Below, in pieces: positions 1 to 12,675 of a stretch of DNA of 64,000 bases. Below the pieces are notes generated by a model. The model was not told the DNA's origin and ran no database searches. It was given only the letters and a program-made list of their open reading frames with translations. Numbering within the stretch: position 1 is the stretch's first letter; each line of letters starts with the position of its first letter. The stretch spans positions 51,858,923 to 51,922,922 of the forward strand of contig CAXKWD010000002.1 of NCBI GenBank assembly GCA_964059195.1, written 5' to 3'. Source of the stretch: Ectobius pallidus (taxonomy: Eukaryota; Arthropoda; Insecta; Blattodea; Ectobiidae). The position numbers and the translations under genes are program-made.

Positions 1-859
1 CAAGCACGATTTGTCAGCGACGGAATACTGAATAAGTGAACAACATGCGTCACACGATTCCGTATTCCTGAGGAAAATGTTTGTAAGAACTTTTGAAAGT
101 AACCAACCGTACTTGAAGTCTCTCTACTGAAGTCGAGACTTGACCTCCAAGTATCGACTTGCCTTATTTTCCAATTTTTCATCAGCCATGTCTCATGTTA
201 TCCATGTAGGCCTAATACTTGGCTTTTAAAGAATGGCTAATACAGTACCCTATCAAAGTGGAGCTAGAGAATTATATGAATGCCAATGGCGACCTGGCGA
301 ACAGAAATTTCACGCCTTGCCTTGGAATAAAGATAAGATTTGATGAACCAAGAAGACAGAAAAATTCTAAACTAAATAGCTATAAAATCAAATTGCTATT
401 AGTATTATGAATGAAATCTTCTCGGTACTGAATACGCTAATATAGTAAACACTTATTTACACTTTTAACTTCTTTACACATGATTATAGGTTTTTGCTGC
501 AATAGTTCATACAACTACATGGAATTCCTCTGAACAGCATTTACATTTTAGATGCAAGAGGCAACGAAAATGCATATAAACCTGAATTATACACGTATCA
601 AGGTGAAGAGAAAATAACATGTGTAACTCTGAACTACATAGCAGAACTAGATATGTCACAAAATTAAAATAACTGACATCTATTTTTAGCAATACCAGCA
701 ATTATATTGGTTGGAAAATGATAAACAATTTGTGATCATATATATATATATATGCAATATTTTATGGTAAATTATATATACATAAGGAAAGGATTCGATG
801 CAAATAAGGTTTTTTACTCCACCATGGACCGATGGACCGTGGAAGTATTCCAATAAGAA
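1..859. other. No gene seen
   Basis: AT-rich sequence with only short, unsupported ORFs. A short (AT)n run lies at about 738-753. I see no recognisable protein, RNA or element end. Confidence 0.6.
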
Positions 860-897
860 AAGGTGGGTCGCCAGCTGAAAAAGGCTGGGAACCACTG
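860..897. mobile_element. hAT terminal fragment (right end)
   Basis: The stretch ends in GCTGGGAACCACTG, the reverse complement of the CAGTGGTTCCCAGC-type terminus seen in many hAT transposons. It is preceded by a GGGTCGCCAGCTGAAAAAGG-like subterminal block, as is usual for that end type. No matching left end was found nearby, so only a terminal relic is claimed. Confidence 0.55.
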
Positions 898-1343
898 CAA
901 TATCCCAAAGGTTATTTCCGATATAAAATATGTAAATTAACGAAACGATCCCCTGAAAAACAAGTGAAACCCGCCTAAATTCTTACATTCTGATCACGAA
1001 TTTCGCCCTCAGCAAACTTAGCCTTAAGGCTGGTATCATACAACGGTAATGTGTCCCATCTATCAGGCTGTGAGGAGGTGCCTATACCTTCGAGCCAAAA
1101 TAACGACAGGGAATATTGCAATCGGATTACGATGGAAAAGTTGACATAAATGAATATTAGAAACTTCATTCTTTTGTATCTGATTTCAGATCCAGAAGAG
1201 AGGATCTCAAAATCGAAACAACAGGATCAAAAGAGAAATGACTTTAGCATGATTATTATAATACGGTAATAAATAACGTTTTCACAAGTGAGATTTTATG
1301 TTATTTTATTAATAGGGTTTATCAAATGTCTATGTGTATGTGT

Positions 1344-1345
<2 letters not shown>
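898..1345. other. No gene seen
   Basis: Unremarkable AT-rich sequence. The short ORFs are not supported by any recognisable domain. Confidence 0.6.

Positions 1346-1417
<72 letters not shown>
1346..1417. repeat. (CT)n then (TA)n microsatellite
   Basis: About 27 CT dinucleotides (1346-1399) pass directly into a TA run (to 1417). It abuts the tRNA-like SINE on its 3' side (read on the minus strand), so it may be that SINE's simple-repeat tail. The ORFs of alternating L/S or R/E here are artefacts of the repeat. Confidence 0.95.
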
Positions 1418-1526
1418 GCATTACACGAGAATATTATAGGAGAAAAATTCCTCTGGCACTGGGAATTGAACCCAGGACCTTTGGCTATATGTGCCATTAC
1501 TCTACCAACTGAGCTAAGCCAGAGTT
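1418..1526 (-). mobile_element. tRNA-derived SINE copy (family A)
   Basis: On the minus strand, 1524-1450 folds like a tRNA. There is an acceptor pairing CTCTGGC/GCCAGAG, an A box TAGCTCAGTTGGTAGAG, and a T arm CTGGG-TTCAATT-CCCAG containing the B box. The anticodon stem pairs only four bases and the loop lacks the normal T33, so it is not a convincing functional tRNA. Downstream (minus sense) is a short body with TCTCCTATAATATTCTCGTG and then a TA/GA simple repeat. The same body recurs at 25540-25622 with its own TA run, which makes this a dispersed SINE-like family rather than a lone tRNA gene. Confidence 0.7.
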
Positions 1527-1849
1527 CACAAAGCACTGTTTAGACCTATGTTTGAAATAAGTAGGCATATGCAGGCAATGTTGCTTTTCTGGGACAATTT
1601 CGTGACTAAAACGGCATTTACGGTACAAATAATTTACTTTCACTAACATATTTTTAAAAAATCATTAACGGTCGTAGGTGTCGAAATGCTGACCACATTC
1701 TCTCTCCCTCCTGTACCACCTATGGCAGATGACGCAGACTTCGGATGGTAGGCCTAGACCCTCCAAGGATGTAGCACAACGGAACTTTCTTGACATTTTC
1801 TTAACCGCAGACGGACAATTAATCACTGTTAATTCTCACTCTCTGGGCC

Positions 1850-2140
1850 TACGTTTCTCTGTGTTTGTCATGCACCTCCATAAAAACAATACCATATAAA
1901 TAAAACAGGCGCCAGAAGCAGTCACTTGACCATCCATCCACCTTCTTACACTGGAATCGATGCTACCTTTAAACAGTTAATTGGATAACTTTAATAATAA
2001 CTCATTATTGGTTAAAATGACAGCATTATCCAGATATATCCTTAACTCATGTTAATTGGATAAAAGGTAACGGTTATTTGATCAATTATTTGTTCAGTTA
2101 ACACATTAACTTTTATCTGGATAATCCAGCTGTTTTCTCT
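1850..2140. repeat. Dispersed repeat segments shared with 25.3-26.6 kb
   Basis: About 60 bp around 1856-1915 (ACCTCCATAA, AACAATACCA, GGCGCCAGAAGCA) matches 25345-25400. About 65 bp around 2072-2140 (GGTTATTTG, TTTGTTCAGTTAAC, GGATAA-CCAGCT) matches 26522-26590. Both segments lie close to the two SINE-A copies, so the loci share several pieces. They may be remnants of one larger repeat. No coding capacity is seen. Confidence 0.55.
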
Positions 2141-4297
2141 AAGTAATTTGTCAGGAAATGAATGCAGAATTATTCCATAAGTCCACTTTACTATGCCTGA
2201 AAATAAAGAAAAACATGCAATAAGCTCATAAGTGACGCTTTTAAGAGAAATACATGAAACATATACTTGCATTTTTCTTCAATTTTAAGACAGGCTCAGC
2301 AATTGGACCACAACTTATCAAAAGATACATACGAGATATAGGCTAATTCCGGACAAAAGTCACAGTCAGAGGATATAAGGTACCGCGAACCGCCTTCTAC
2401 CGGATAAACTGTTTTCTTCGCGGAAATGGGATCGTAGAGCAGTGGTTCAGTAAAGAGGGACACATGTGTTGTGTGGAATGCCACGTATTTATAGGGCGAA
2501 GAGGATCCCGACGCTAGCGACATCAAATTAGTTTTACTCCTCATCTTCTTGTCTTAAGGGGGATTACCCAAAGATTAAACTGCTTCTATTAAGTTTACCC
2601 TGCTAACTCCTCGGTTAAATGCATCTTCATTTCAACGACATACTATTTCACCCCTGCTTTCAACTCTGAAAACGTGGGTAAAACGAACTTTGGCGAAATA
2701 CCCATGCACACTAAGTAACATTAGTTGCAATGTTTAATTAAACTAAAGACCCAAGAGATCTTGAACCTTTCCATCAATTATCAAAAAGGATTATCAAACC
2801 TAAAAAGGATTAATCGTTCAATATGTAATTTGATTCACTATTCCTCGAAAAAAAAGAAAGCTTTAATTAAACTATTTCAAAGATTCTTTGGGGGAGGGAT
2901 ACGGTTATCTTTAACCTACGTTGTGTTTTGTAACATTATCTAATCTCAATAGAAAATACTTCTTCGCTGAGATGTCATATCTTATTTTCTGGATAATTTA
3001 ATACTTAACGACACAGTGTGTTAAAGTCTGAACACATTGTACTCAGGCTATAACACAATTTCCGCGCGCGCGCATAAACACACGCACATATATAAAAAGA
3101 CATGTTTGTACTATCTATTTGGAGAAATGACTTGTAGATAGCACCCATGCACTGTACGTTCACTCATCTATTTTATTATAGGCTTTTGGAAATAGATCTT
3201 CAAGTTTCATATAACCCGGAACTCATCTCAGCAACAATGGAAATGACCCAAAAACATTCTTGGTAACTCGGCTTAGGAATAAAGATCCCAGACTTAGGTC
3301 TTATTTATTAAATTTATCATAAAACTATTAATTTAGAAATCAATAGCATGAACTTAAAAATGAAGTAAATAAAAGTTCTGAAGCTCTGAAGTCCTTATGG
3401 ACTTGAAGAAATAGGCCTACCACCTACAGTAAACCATCTAACTTCCTCAATTCAGAGATATCAAGTAGATAGCCTACTATAAGCTTAAATAATCGAAGTT
3501 GACTGTTAAGAGTTTTTTCCCCCAAGAAAGTCTAAAAAACTATTTTGAATCCCGGTAAGGTGTTCATTAGGCATAGTATACACAGCAACGCAGAAAAGTG
3601 TACACCGATATATGAAAGTGATGTTATCATGCTGAAATGACCAGAATTGAACAAAAGCATTTTTTTTGTACTTTATCTCCATGAAATAGGTAACTTATAA
3701 TAGATGAAAATAGTTGGGAGATATTGTGTTCGTCTATTAAATTCGATACTGGGTCTTTAGCATTATTAGGTTACATGTTTTGAGATTCCGGGGTTTAAAA
3801 AATACCACAATATTAGCCTAATTTATATTATTACTAGATTTACGAAATGGATATAAACATGCAAGGTTCTATTACTAGACATGGAACCAAAAGGGAATTT
3901 GCCTCTGCCATAGACTGAATACCAGATAAAGCATTTTCAGTTCCGTTTATAGCGTTGCATTAATTTGATTCGTTCCAATTTATATCATTTCCTAATTCTA
4001 TTCATTACATGCTGATGGAATGGCGTTCCACATTTCAAGCTTCTTCCCATTTCAATCCATTCGGCATACGGAATTCTATTAAAGATAGTGATAGCATCAG
4101 CATTTTAATTGGTTTTACTTCATACTCCTGCATGAAAGCATCTCCATAAGCTCTGCCCACGAAATGTAATATTCATTACAAAAACAAATTTTCAAACCTA
4201 GGATTCTTTGACTGCTCTAACAGAGCGAAGAAAATGACAAGGCATCAATGAGGTCAGAATTGGAATTGGCATAACTAATTCTTATAGCGGCACCGCA
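2141..4297. other. No gene seen
   Basis: AT-rich intergenic or intronic DNA with small unsupported ORFs. A short alternating GC run (3063-3072) sits beside CACACGCACATATATA. Nothing else is identifiable. Confidence 0.6.
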
Positions 4298-4370
4298 GCT
4301 CGGGACTTGACTGTCTCTAGCACAAAAAGGTACCGGGAGCAATCTTGGGGTACAAAAGGCCCTTGCGTAG
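4298..4370 (+). mobile_element. Partial SINE (family B), 3' body fragment
   Basis: A stretch with GGTACCGGGAGCAATCTTGG and then a degenerate AAAGGCCCTTGCGTAG aligns with the body of the full SINE at 41026-41337, where the equivalent is AGTACCAGGAGCAATCCTGG. The tRNA head and tail are missing. Confidence 0.55.
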
Positions 4371-4566
4371 TACTAAAAGTTTGGAAATGACTGACTGCAA
4401 CCTCTGAAAACCATCAGAGTTTCCTATTGATGTGCACGGCGTGTTTACTTTTACTCTGTCTATATACGGGGTTTAGTACGATTAATACGAACTAGATACC
4501 GGTAGCCTTCCTAAAGACATTTATAATGGTGTAGACAAAATCAGGAAATGCTTGTTTTTATAGTTC

Positions 4567-5055
4567 TCAAACTCTCATCTTCTCGTCGAAAAAATAAAAA
4601 TATACAAGACAATTATCCTGCCGGCTGTATTATATGGATGTGAGACATGGTCACTTACTCTTCAGGAAGAACATGATCTGAGAGTAATCGAAAACAGGGT
4701 GCAGAGGAAAATATTTGGGCCTAAGAGAGATGAAAATGGGGACTGGAGAAAACTGCATAACGACGAGCTTCATAACCTGTACTCGTCACCGGATGTAGTA
4801 AGGGTAATTAAATCACGGATGAAATGGGATGGACATGTTGCACGCATGGGGGAGGAAAGACATATATAAAAAGTACTGAATGGGATACCCAAAGGGAAAA
4901 GACCACTTGGAAGACCTAGACGTAGGTGTAAGGACAATACTAGGATAGATTTAACGGAAGTAGGATCTGCGAGGGATGGTTGGATGGACTTAGCACACAA
5001 TAGAGTTGAATGGCGGGCTCAGGTAATCACGGCAATGAATCTTCGGGTTCCATAA
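4567..5055 (+). pseudogene. Non-LTR retrotransposon 3' end (reverse-transcriptase C-terminus)
   Basis: Translates to the C-terminal tail of the endonuclease/reverse-transcriptase polyprotein of a common insect LINE family. Recognisable blocks in order: IILPAVLYGCETWSL, RVIENRVQRKIFGPKRDENG, the YSSPDVVRVIKSRMKW...GHVARMGEER region, GKRPLGRPRRRCKDN, and a terminal MNLRVP followed by TAA at about 5053. One in-frame TAA interrupts it (in HI*KVLNG) and an A-run at about 4590 shifts the frame, so it is dead. Everything upstream is missing (5' truncation). It is the same family as the fragment at 12688-13011. Confidence 0.9.
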
Positions 5056-5540
5056 AATAGATAATATTCCTTGCTTGCTGAGGAATTTATACAGTTAGAA
5101 TTACAGAAGATGATGGAGACTATTTTAAATAAACAGACCACAGAAAATCCATTCTGAATATCAACGAATTCGTTTTCGAGTTAGGCTACATGGATTACGA
5201 CTCATCCTGTAGAAAATGAGTAACTGAGTGCAGATGAAGACGTGAGAATTAATAATAATTGTAATAACACTCGCCAGGTTTTGCGTGCGGGTTGGTAGCA
5301 TATGTATGAGCTGTAGAAACCCAGTTGTAATCCCCCGGGGAAATAAATTGTCCCTGCCAGCGTGGCGGTCAAGGGATTACCCTCTTAGTGCTGCAGTAGG
5401 GATAAAAAGGTATACTTCATCCTGCACTAGATCTCGTTAGAAGATCAATAAGCATCCAGGCCTTCACTCGCTTAACTAGATTGTCTTTTCCTGTATGACT
5501 TCTAACCCGCCTCCTAATTTATAGCATTATCAGCGAAAGT
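5056..5540. other. No gene seen
   Basis: Contains the short 3' tail of the LINE fragment (AAAATAGATAATATTCC and following bases) and then unassigned DNA. Confidence 0.5.
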
Positions 5541-6000
5541 ATAGTTTCCAATAGTATATTGCGATACAAGTGCCGTAAGCGGTGCATACGGATCGAGGAA
5601 AGAGTTTGAAAAAACATGGCGCTTGCGCCGAGTTTTTTCAATTTCCGAGATCCGTTATGCGCTTACGGCACGAGTATTGCATGCTATTTTTTGCACGATG
5701 ATTATTTATGTCAATGTATTTATATTAATTGAGATATTAGCTGAAAATATTATGTATATACACTATTGAAGATGGATGTTATATTTCAGAAAGTGATTCG
5801 TTGTTATGGGAACCGAATATTTGTCCTGGGGGACCTTGTCCATAAAGGCTTGCATTATGATGAGTGCCGTAAGTAAATTCTTACCGCACGGAAATTTGAT
5901 TTGTTTCCATAGCAACAAGATTGTGTGCGGGAATGTCAGCTTACGATTGACAGCAACAATATTCGTAAGTACCACTAATTACTTAAGTCGTGCAAAAAAT
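5541..6000 (+). mobile_element. MITE-like repeat, copy 1
   Basis: About 450 bp that recurs at 7512-7931 in direct orientation with high similarity from ATAGTATATTGCGATACAAG to TCGTGCAAAAAATA. The left part folds on itself: GTGCCGTAAGCG near the start pairs with CGCTTACGGCAC about 75 bp on. TATTTTTTGCACGA (about 5684) is the exact reverse complement of the right end TCGTGCAAAAAATA (5984-5997). A further GTGCCGTAAG/CTTACCGCAC near-hairpin lies at about 5863-5890. No transposase is present. Confidence 0.75.
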
Positions 6001-7511
6001 ACTAGTTATATCCTTCATGTTCTAATTCCTTTTACCCTCCTGCGGTATTTGCATTCAAAGAATGGTATAGTACCAGTATGTTTAAGGCAGGTTTAACAAT
6101 TTATGGCCAAAACTTGTTTTATTTTTTATTTTTATTGCATAAAGAAGCCACATTTGTCTGCTTCAAAATGATACCTAGTTTATGTGAAAATTCCAACAGG
6201 AAATCCATGAAAATAAGTCTAAATGGCGCAGTGTGCAAACGTTTTACCATTTGAGTGCAGTTTTGTCCTTGTTTTTCTCTAAACTTTTTTTTTATACTTT
6301 CTATCGTTCAAACGAACAAAACCTACACTGAAAATTGAGCTAGAAATTACATTTATACATCGAATTGAAGGACATGAATAAGGGAGTGTTCTAAACAATG
6401 GTTTTCCTGTTACTCTGAAAATACAGCTGTGATGGGTGACTTTTTTTCCTCAAATTTGAAAAAAAAATCATTCTTTCTACTGTACTAGCTACATATACGT
6501 AGTTCATGGCATTCAATGCCTAAAAAGGGAAAAGTCGGTGAAATTTTGATATTATCAAAATCGCTTACATTTTTAAATAAAAAAAATCGTAGGTCAAAAA
6601 ATGAAAACTAAGGTTCAGATATAGCATTATGTTAGTCTTACTATGCCTGGTAAAAAATAAAAAAAAATGTTTGTTAAAAATGTGAAAACATGCCTCAAAA
6701 CGGGTATTTAGCTCATATGTTAGTCACTTGTATAGTCTAAATCTGTAAGCATTGTTTTTAATCACACTAAAAGTTGCTTTCGATTTACACGGCGAAGAGG
6801 AATGCTTTCACTCGTCTTGAAAAGGTTTACGTTTAAAAATATAACTATTCCGCACTTTATGAAACTGCGATTAATTTAAAATTTTCACTAATAATTTCTT
6901 CGTAATTATTAGTTTCGCCAGCAAACTGCTTAAAAAAAAAATGGAATCTTTCTTGTTGGCAAATTACTCGAATTTACAATTCCTACTTGCATCAAATCAA
7001 TAATGCATTTAAAAAAATAAAGTGCATAAATTAAGATTATATAAATTAGTATTGAAAATATTGGCTATAATATAATATTTTTAATTTTTTAAATCCCAAC
7101 GTATTGTAGACCTATTCAAACAAATTATTTGAAAATGAAAATTATGGTGTTACAATTAAAGTATAATGACCGACGGGCTTCGTGAACTTATTAGTTACGA
7201 GTGAAATGGGGGTTTAATTCTTAAGTAGGTCTATATAGGAAGTAAATAAAAATAAAATCCGATTAACCCCGGGGCCATACATTTTTTAACGGCCGTTTAG
7301 TGGGCCAATTGAAATAAATTATATTCGGAATAATTTCATTTCTTTTATTTAGTCCATTATTTTGCTTTTCTTGACAAAATACGTATATGAATTAAGTTAC
7401 AGGTCTGACTGCGATGAGAAAATTGCAATACACAGGTTGTTCGAAATACTGTTAGAAAGCCTGGTTTTTTTATAAGGTTGTTTAACGAAGAAAGTCATAC
7501 TAAACGAATGC
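6001..7511. other. No gene seen, very AT-rich
   Basis: AT-rich spacer with homopolymer A and T runs between the two MITE copies. No ORF with recognisable content. Confidence 0.6.
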
Positions 7512-7931
7512 GAAATAGTATATTGCGATACAAGTGCCGTAAGCGATGCCGAGTTTTTTAAAATTTTCCGAGATCCGCTATGCGCTTACGGCACGACTAG
7601 TGCATGCTATTTTTTGCACGATGATTATTTATATCAATTTAATTATATTAATTGTGGTATTACCTGAAAATATTATGTATATACATTCTTGAAGATAGAT
7701 GTTTATTTCAGAAAGTGATTCGCATGTGTTTGTTGTTATGGCAACCGAATATTTGTCCTGGGGGGCCTTGTCCATAAAGGCTTGTATTATGATGTGCCGT
7801 AAGTGAATTCTTACCGCACGGAAACTCTTACCGCATATAGCAACAAGATTGCGTGTGGGAATGTAAACTTACGATCCACGGCAACAACTACCACAAGTAC
7901 CACTAATTAGTTAAGTCGTGCAAAAAATACA
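7512..7931 (+). mobile_element. MITE-like repeat, copy 2
   Basis: Direct-orientation second copy of the 5541-6000 element. It has the same left motif, the same central TTGTCCTGGGG-CCTTGTCCATAAAGGC block and the same TCGTGCAAAAAATA end. It has internal deletions in the left hairpin and a few extra bases before the TTGTTATGG block, so the two copies diverged independently. Confidence 0.75.
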
Positions 7932-8076
7932 TTTCATGACTTATTATTTAACAATATTATGCGCAAACCACAAATTAACTCTGGCCTATTAACACTGATA
8001 AGAATCCCATTGCGTTGAGAGAACTTACCATACACCGGTGGGGAGAGTGAAATGTTTATGTATTATATATATCCAT

Positions 8077-8341
8077 ATATGAGGGGTCGATTAGCAAACC
8101 CGGCAATCTCCATTCTGAGAAAAGAGAGAGATGCTAACTTCTATTGAAAGTCTAGTGCGTTCCCTGGTACACATGTAGTGAATATGTTGCAAATCCTTCT
8201 TTCCACATAAGGGAGGAGCTCAGATTTTCCACACATTCGCTAAATATGTAATAGGAAATACATTAAACTTTCATTAGAAGTTAGCATCTCTATCTTTTCT
8301 CAGAATGGAGATTGCCGGGTTTGCTAACAGACCCCTCATAT
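8077..8341. mobile_element. MITE with ~70-bp terminal inverted repeats
   Basis: GAGGGGTCGATTAGCAAACC at 8081 is mirrored by GGTTTGCTAACAGACCCCTC ending at 8337. Pairing continues through GGCAATCTCCATTCTGAGAA and ATGCTAACTTCTATTGAAAG, about 70 bp per arm around a spacer of about 115 bp. Both outer ends are flanked by ATAT (8077-8080 and 8338-8341), a possible 4-bp target duplication. There is no coding capacity. Confidence 0.85.
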
Positions 8342-11300
8342 GTAAGTTAACATTCGTAAATACGAGCACATAACCCCTTCACTAGACCCACTTCTATGGG
8401 TACGCCTGGGCGAATTTATTTACCATGTTTCATTCTGTTCTATAGAAACCTGCATTACCTAGCTATCATCCTATCGTAACTTAGGCACGCGTCTTAGCTT
8501 AAATCCCTTCTATCCATTTCTCTGAACACTATTCGTATTCCTTTACAGCAACAGCTATTCGGCAAGTCACTGCCTAGCTATTTCAGGATCTGCTAAACAA
8601 TATCCCAGTTCAAGCGCAATTTAATCAAGTTAGTATATAGAAACACTTAGCTGGTTCGATATGATATTAAAAAGTAAATATTTCAGCATTTTTGAGCAAT
8701 CGTAGTAAATAATGCATCCATTTTTTTAATTTCGCGTCTATATACTTCTTCTTTTGCAAAGTATTTCTTTCCAAAGAGTACTACATTCAACATTACAACT
8801 ATGGCACCATAATTAATGCTTTCCGCAAAGTACTATATTATTTTATTACTTCAGGATATTTTCTGACAAAAAATGCTAATTCCAAATAATTTCCCTCCAG
8901 AACATCCTAAATCTCATTTCATTCAAAAAACTACCATAGCCTATATCCTATTTTACAACAATCAGTTGCTTTCTTTTACACAATAATTTTCAAAATTATA
9001 AACTTTCTTCACTGCTTAAGTACCATAAAGAATTGTTTCACAATAGCCTAAGTATAACTCTAAGCTGAAAATAAAACTCTGTATGCAATATTATACGCTT
9101 TTTGTGAATCCTGAAAATTCAGTGAAGCTGTATTTAGTACCTTTTTGGGATTCACCTTCTCTTATTAAAACTAAGTTGTATGATTCTTGTAATTCGTGTA
9201 CATTTCTCCCTGGCCTGAGTGGTAGAGAGGACCTTAGCTCCGCCAGGTTAAATTATAAAAGAACGTAAATAAATAAAATATTCTATTTTAAAACTTCTTC
9301 CTCGAACTTTATAAACGTTAGCATTTCTGAACAACTGAAAGACACGCCCAAAATGTTTTCGTCGTGCAATGAACTGGACACTTTAGCTCTTGTATGCCTG
9401 TCTTTTTATATGACACATCGGGATTATAACATGAATATGAGATGAAACGTGATACGAGATGTAAGCTAACACCAGACAGAGAAACCTGCAACCGACATCC
9501 CTGTTAGGAAAAATTCCACATAAAGAATGGATCGCAGCCATACTTCCAGAACAAATCAGTTTACTCCAACAAGGTAGAACCCATTTACATGAAATCATGA
9601 ATCGTAAGCAATCACAGATTAGCAACGACTGAAACGAAACTGCGAATTGGGGTCTGCTGAACATTGATCGTAATCTGAGAAAAGCAGACTCAAAATTATA
9701 TTTCACTTGTGGATATGAGTAATTAATTATCAAACACTGCAGATGTCTCAGGCAGTATACTTTGTCTATAAAATTTGATCTCGACTCTTACTCGACGAAA
9801 CGCTTCAATTACAATATTGGTCATGTCTGACTTTGCCTCACTTTACTGCTATAGCTGAATTATTAAACCTATCAATGCAAAAATATAACATCCGGCCGAC
9901 TTAAAATGATTATATGAATTAATCTTCCGTTGAAGATAATATTCTTCTGGTGAACCGTTCTTCTAGGATATAAACAACATTGTCATAAAAGAAGTGTCTC
10001 TGACAGCCCTGAAAGGTTCCCTTTCTATATTCGGGAATCACTTATATTCCTAATTTGTATATATTTGTCTTCTAGTTTTTTTCTTGTTTCATAAGTTTTC
10101 TTGAAATAGGCCTAAGTAGTTAATGTGAGTTTTTCTTAATGTTTATTGTAAATGCTTGTAAACATTTCTTTGTGGTGTAAATAATCTTTTTTCTATTACG
10201 CTTTGTCTTAGGGCAACCCTTAACTGAGGGAAACTGAATGTGAATAAATAACAATAAAATATATAAATGATAAGCAGCAATGGGTATTTCTCTAGGCATT
10301 AGGTTGTTTTGTCTATTGCTTCAGTAACTTACTGATTCCTTGTCTTGGCATAACTTATAAAGCTTTCAAATGTCTTATGATTTTACTTATTATATCTTCT
10401 GGCTCTATAAAAAAAAAGTAACCGAAATACTTTAGGCAGCATTAAACTAGGTTAATTTTTTTGGCCACCATGTAATTGTGAATGGTACCAGAGTAGCCTA
10501 TAGCTAGAGTTAATTTCATTACGAACCTCAGCATGAATTATGTAAAGGCAGATATTCAACGCGTCATGTAGAGGCCGAATGGAGGCTGCTTTTAAGGCGG
10601 AAATACTTTTTTTATTGTTGAATCTAATGAATTACGTGATTTATGGAAGAAGAGTAACGCCATAAGGTAAGAAGATAAATGTATTATGGGAAATGACGCT
10701 AATATAATTATGGCGTGCACTCTTAACAGATTAATGAACTATTTATTACGATCTACTGCATGCTTCGGTAAAGTCGTAGTTCTTTTCTTTATGTACAAGG
10801 CTCAGATTTCCAGACAGTTTAGAATATTAAAGGAATGTGGCTTTAATACTGACACTTTAAAGGAACACTGCTAACATCAGAGACTTCTTCTATCTTCTTC
10901 TATATCTGCAATTCACGTAAGACAAGAAACAAAGCGTATTAATCAAATAATGGTGTAAAGGAACAACATTATGACAGGGAAGTGAAAGTATAAGGCTTGC
11001 GTTCTCTTGCTTTTTATTATATAATGTTACTATTAGCCTTATCTCTCCGGCACGAGATGCCACACAGGAGATAACGTTTAGCCTGTCGTAACATCTCGCA
11101 ATATATCGTGAGGTATTTCGTGTCAAATTTCCCTGTCTTTCTCAGAACTAATCCCAATGTAACATGTTCCACTTCGTACATATCCGCAAATCACACTGTA
11201 CGTTAACGTATCGGGGGGGGGGGGGAATAGCACTCGTAGATATTAAAATTTCTTGGATCTTACAGCAATATTTGCTTGCATCTACGATCGCTAACAAATG

Positions 11301-12675
11301 TTTAAGCTAAGCTATTTCTATAGAAATGTAGAACAATTAGGAATTTCATTTTTGGTGATATAACGGCTGACTTCGATTTTAACTTGCTCTGTTTCGGTGA
11401 ATAGGCTATTTCGTAACCTGTCCTACTAAACTTTACATTGATAAAGTTTGCTCTTTTATTTAAATTAGCACTCAAATATAACGGTGAAAAACACAACCAA
11501 AGTTATTAGACTATAAAACATTACAAGCAATGAAAATGGGCCTACGTTTTGGTTTCAGTGATGAAAGATAAAACAATTAATTACTGCATGACTATGGAGG
11601 GATCTTTTTTTAGTGTTCAGATCTTGCAAAATTCAACTCATTTTATTAATTTAAGTTCTAATGTTTGTATCACTTCATTAATGTGGCACCCCTCTTATAA
11701 AGGGTCTTTTTATAAATTTGTAAATAATAAATAGCCTTTGCATTTTGCAAACACAATTGCCAATCGCATTCCACAAAATAATGAATCTGTTAAACGGGAT
11801 ACATTCTTCAATCACTCCTATAATCGATCATAAGCAGACGTATCTATAACTTCTCAGCAGTCAGAGAGAGAGAGCATGAAAGACAAACAGGCTACTAAGA
11901 AAACGAAAATGAAATTAAAAACATTAAACATTATTTCAAATAATGTTTAGTGCACATTTCTCGCGCTTATGTACATATTTGGCTCAATGTAACAAATTTC
12001 GCGATGTTCCGTGGATATAATTTGCTCAATAGTTATATATTAAGCATCTATCAAGCTAAATATAGCTAATAAAAACAGTTTTGTAATATTTCGCACTTAT
12101 CAGTTACCAAAAAATTATGTCCCTAATAAAGTCAGCCCACCGCTGTAGCGTTAACATTATTAGCTTAATTCAACCCTTTTCACATCTACAATTTGTGCAA
12201 CAAAATAAAATAAAATCTTTGTGTACAACAGAAATTTTAGACAGTTTTAAACACACGCAACAAAAAAAGTATCCTTGCAACGCTGGAAGTATTTTAATGG
12301 TCTTCCACCCTTGCTATTAGCGTGCTCAATGATCCATGGTTACATACTTTTCTTTCCGTGCATTTCACATATATCCTGCCATTACGTAAGGAATTACACA
12401 CCAAATTGCATTAAACATGAGCACAGCGGACAAATTTACACAATTAACAGTTTCACTCATTCTTATTTACATTCAGGAAACAGGTTTTCTGCAGGGGAGA
12501 AAATGCAATGTTAACAGGTTTTTGTTTTCAACATGGTGTCTGTGCGAGATGGGATACAAGCAACGGCATTTTAATAACATCAAAACCCTCATGCACCAAT
12601 AACGCAGGCAACTTAAACACCGTCTATAGAAGATAATTAACTTTATAGTTGCCTATACTTCCATAATGCAATATC
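8342..12675. other. No gene seen
   Basis: 4.3 kb without recognisable coding sequence. A G10-12 homopolymer lies at about 11214-11225. The segment around 10020-10260, with AATAAATAACAATAAAAT at its end, resembles the 3' tail of a LINE or transcript but lacks any protein match. The longest ORF (9383-9733, minus) shows no motif. Confidence 0.5.

Noticed and set aside
1450..1524. A functional tRNA gene on the minus strand
   Set aside because: Acceptor and T arm pair well, but the anticodon loop lacks T33 and the stem is incomplete. A second copy with the same non-tRNA body exists at 25.5 kb, so SINE is the better call.
1288..1536. ORFs with long alternating L/S or R/E stretches
   Set aside because: They are translations of the (CT)n microsatellite.
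9383..9733. A 116-codon minus-strand ORF
   Set aside because: No domain recognised and no splice or promoter support.
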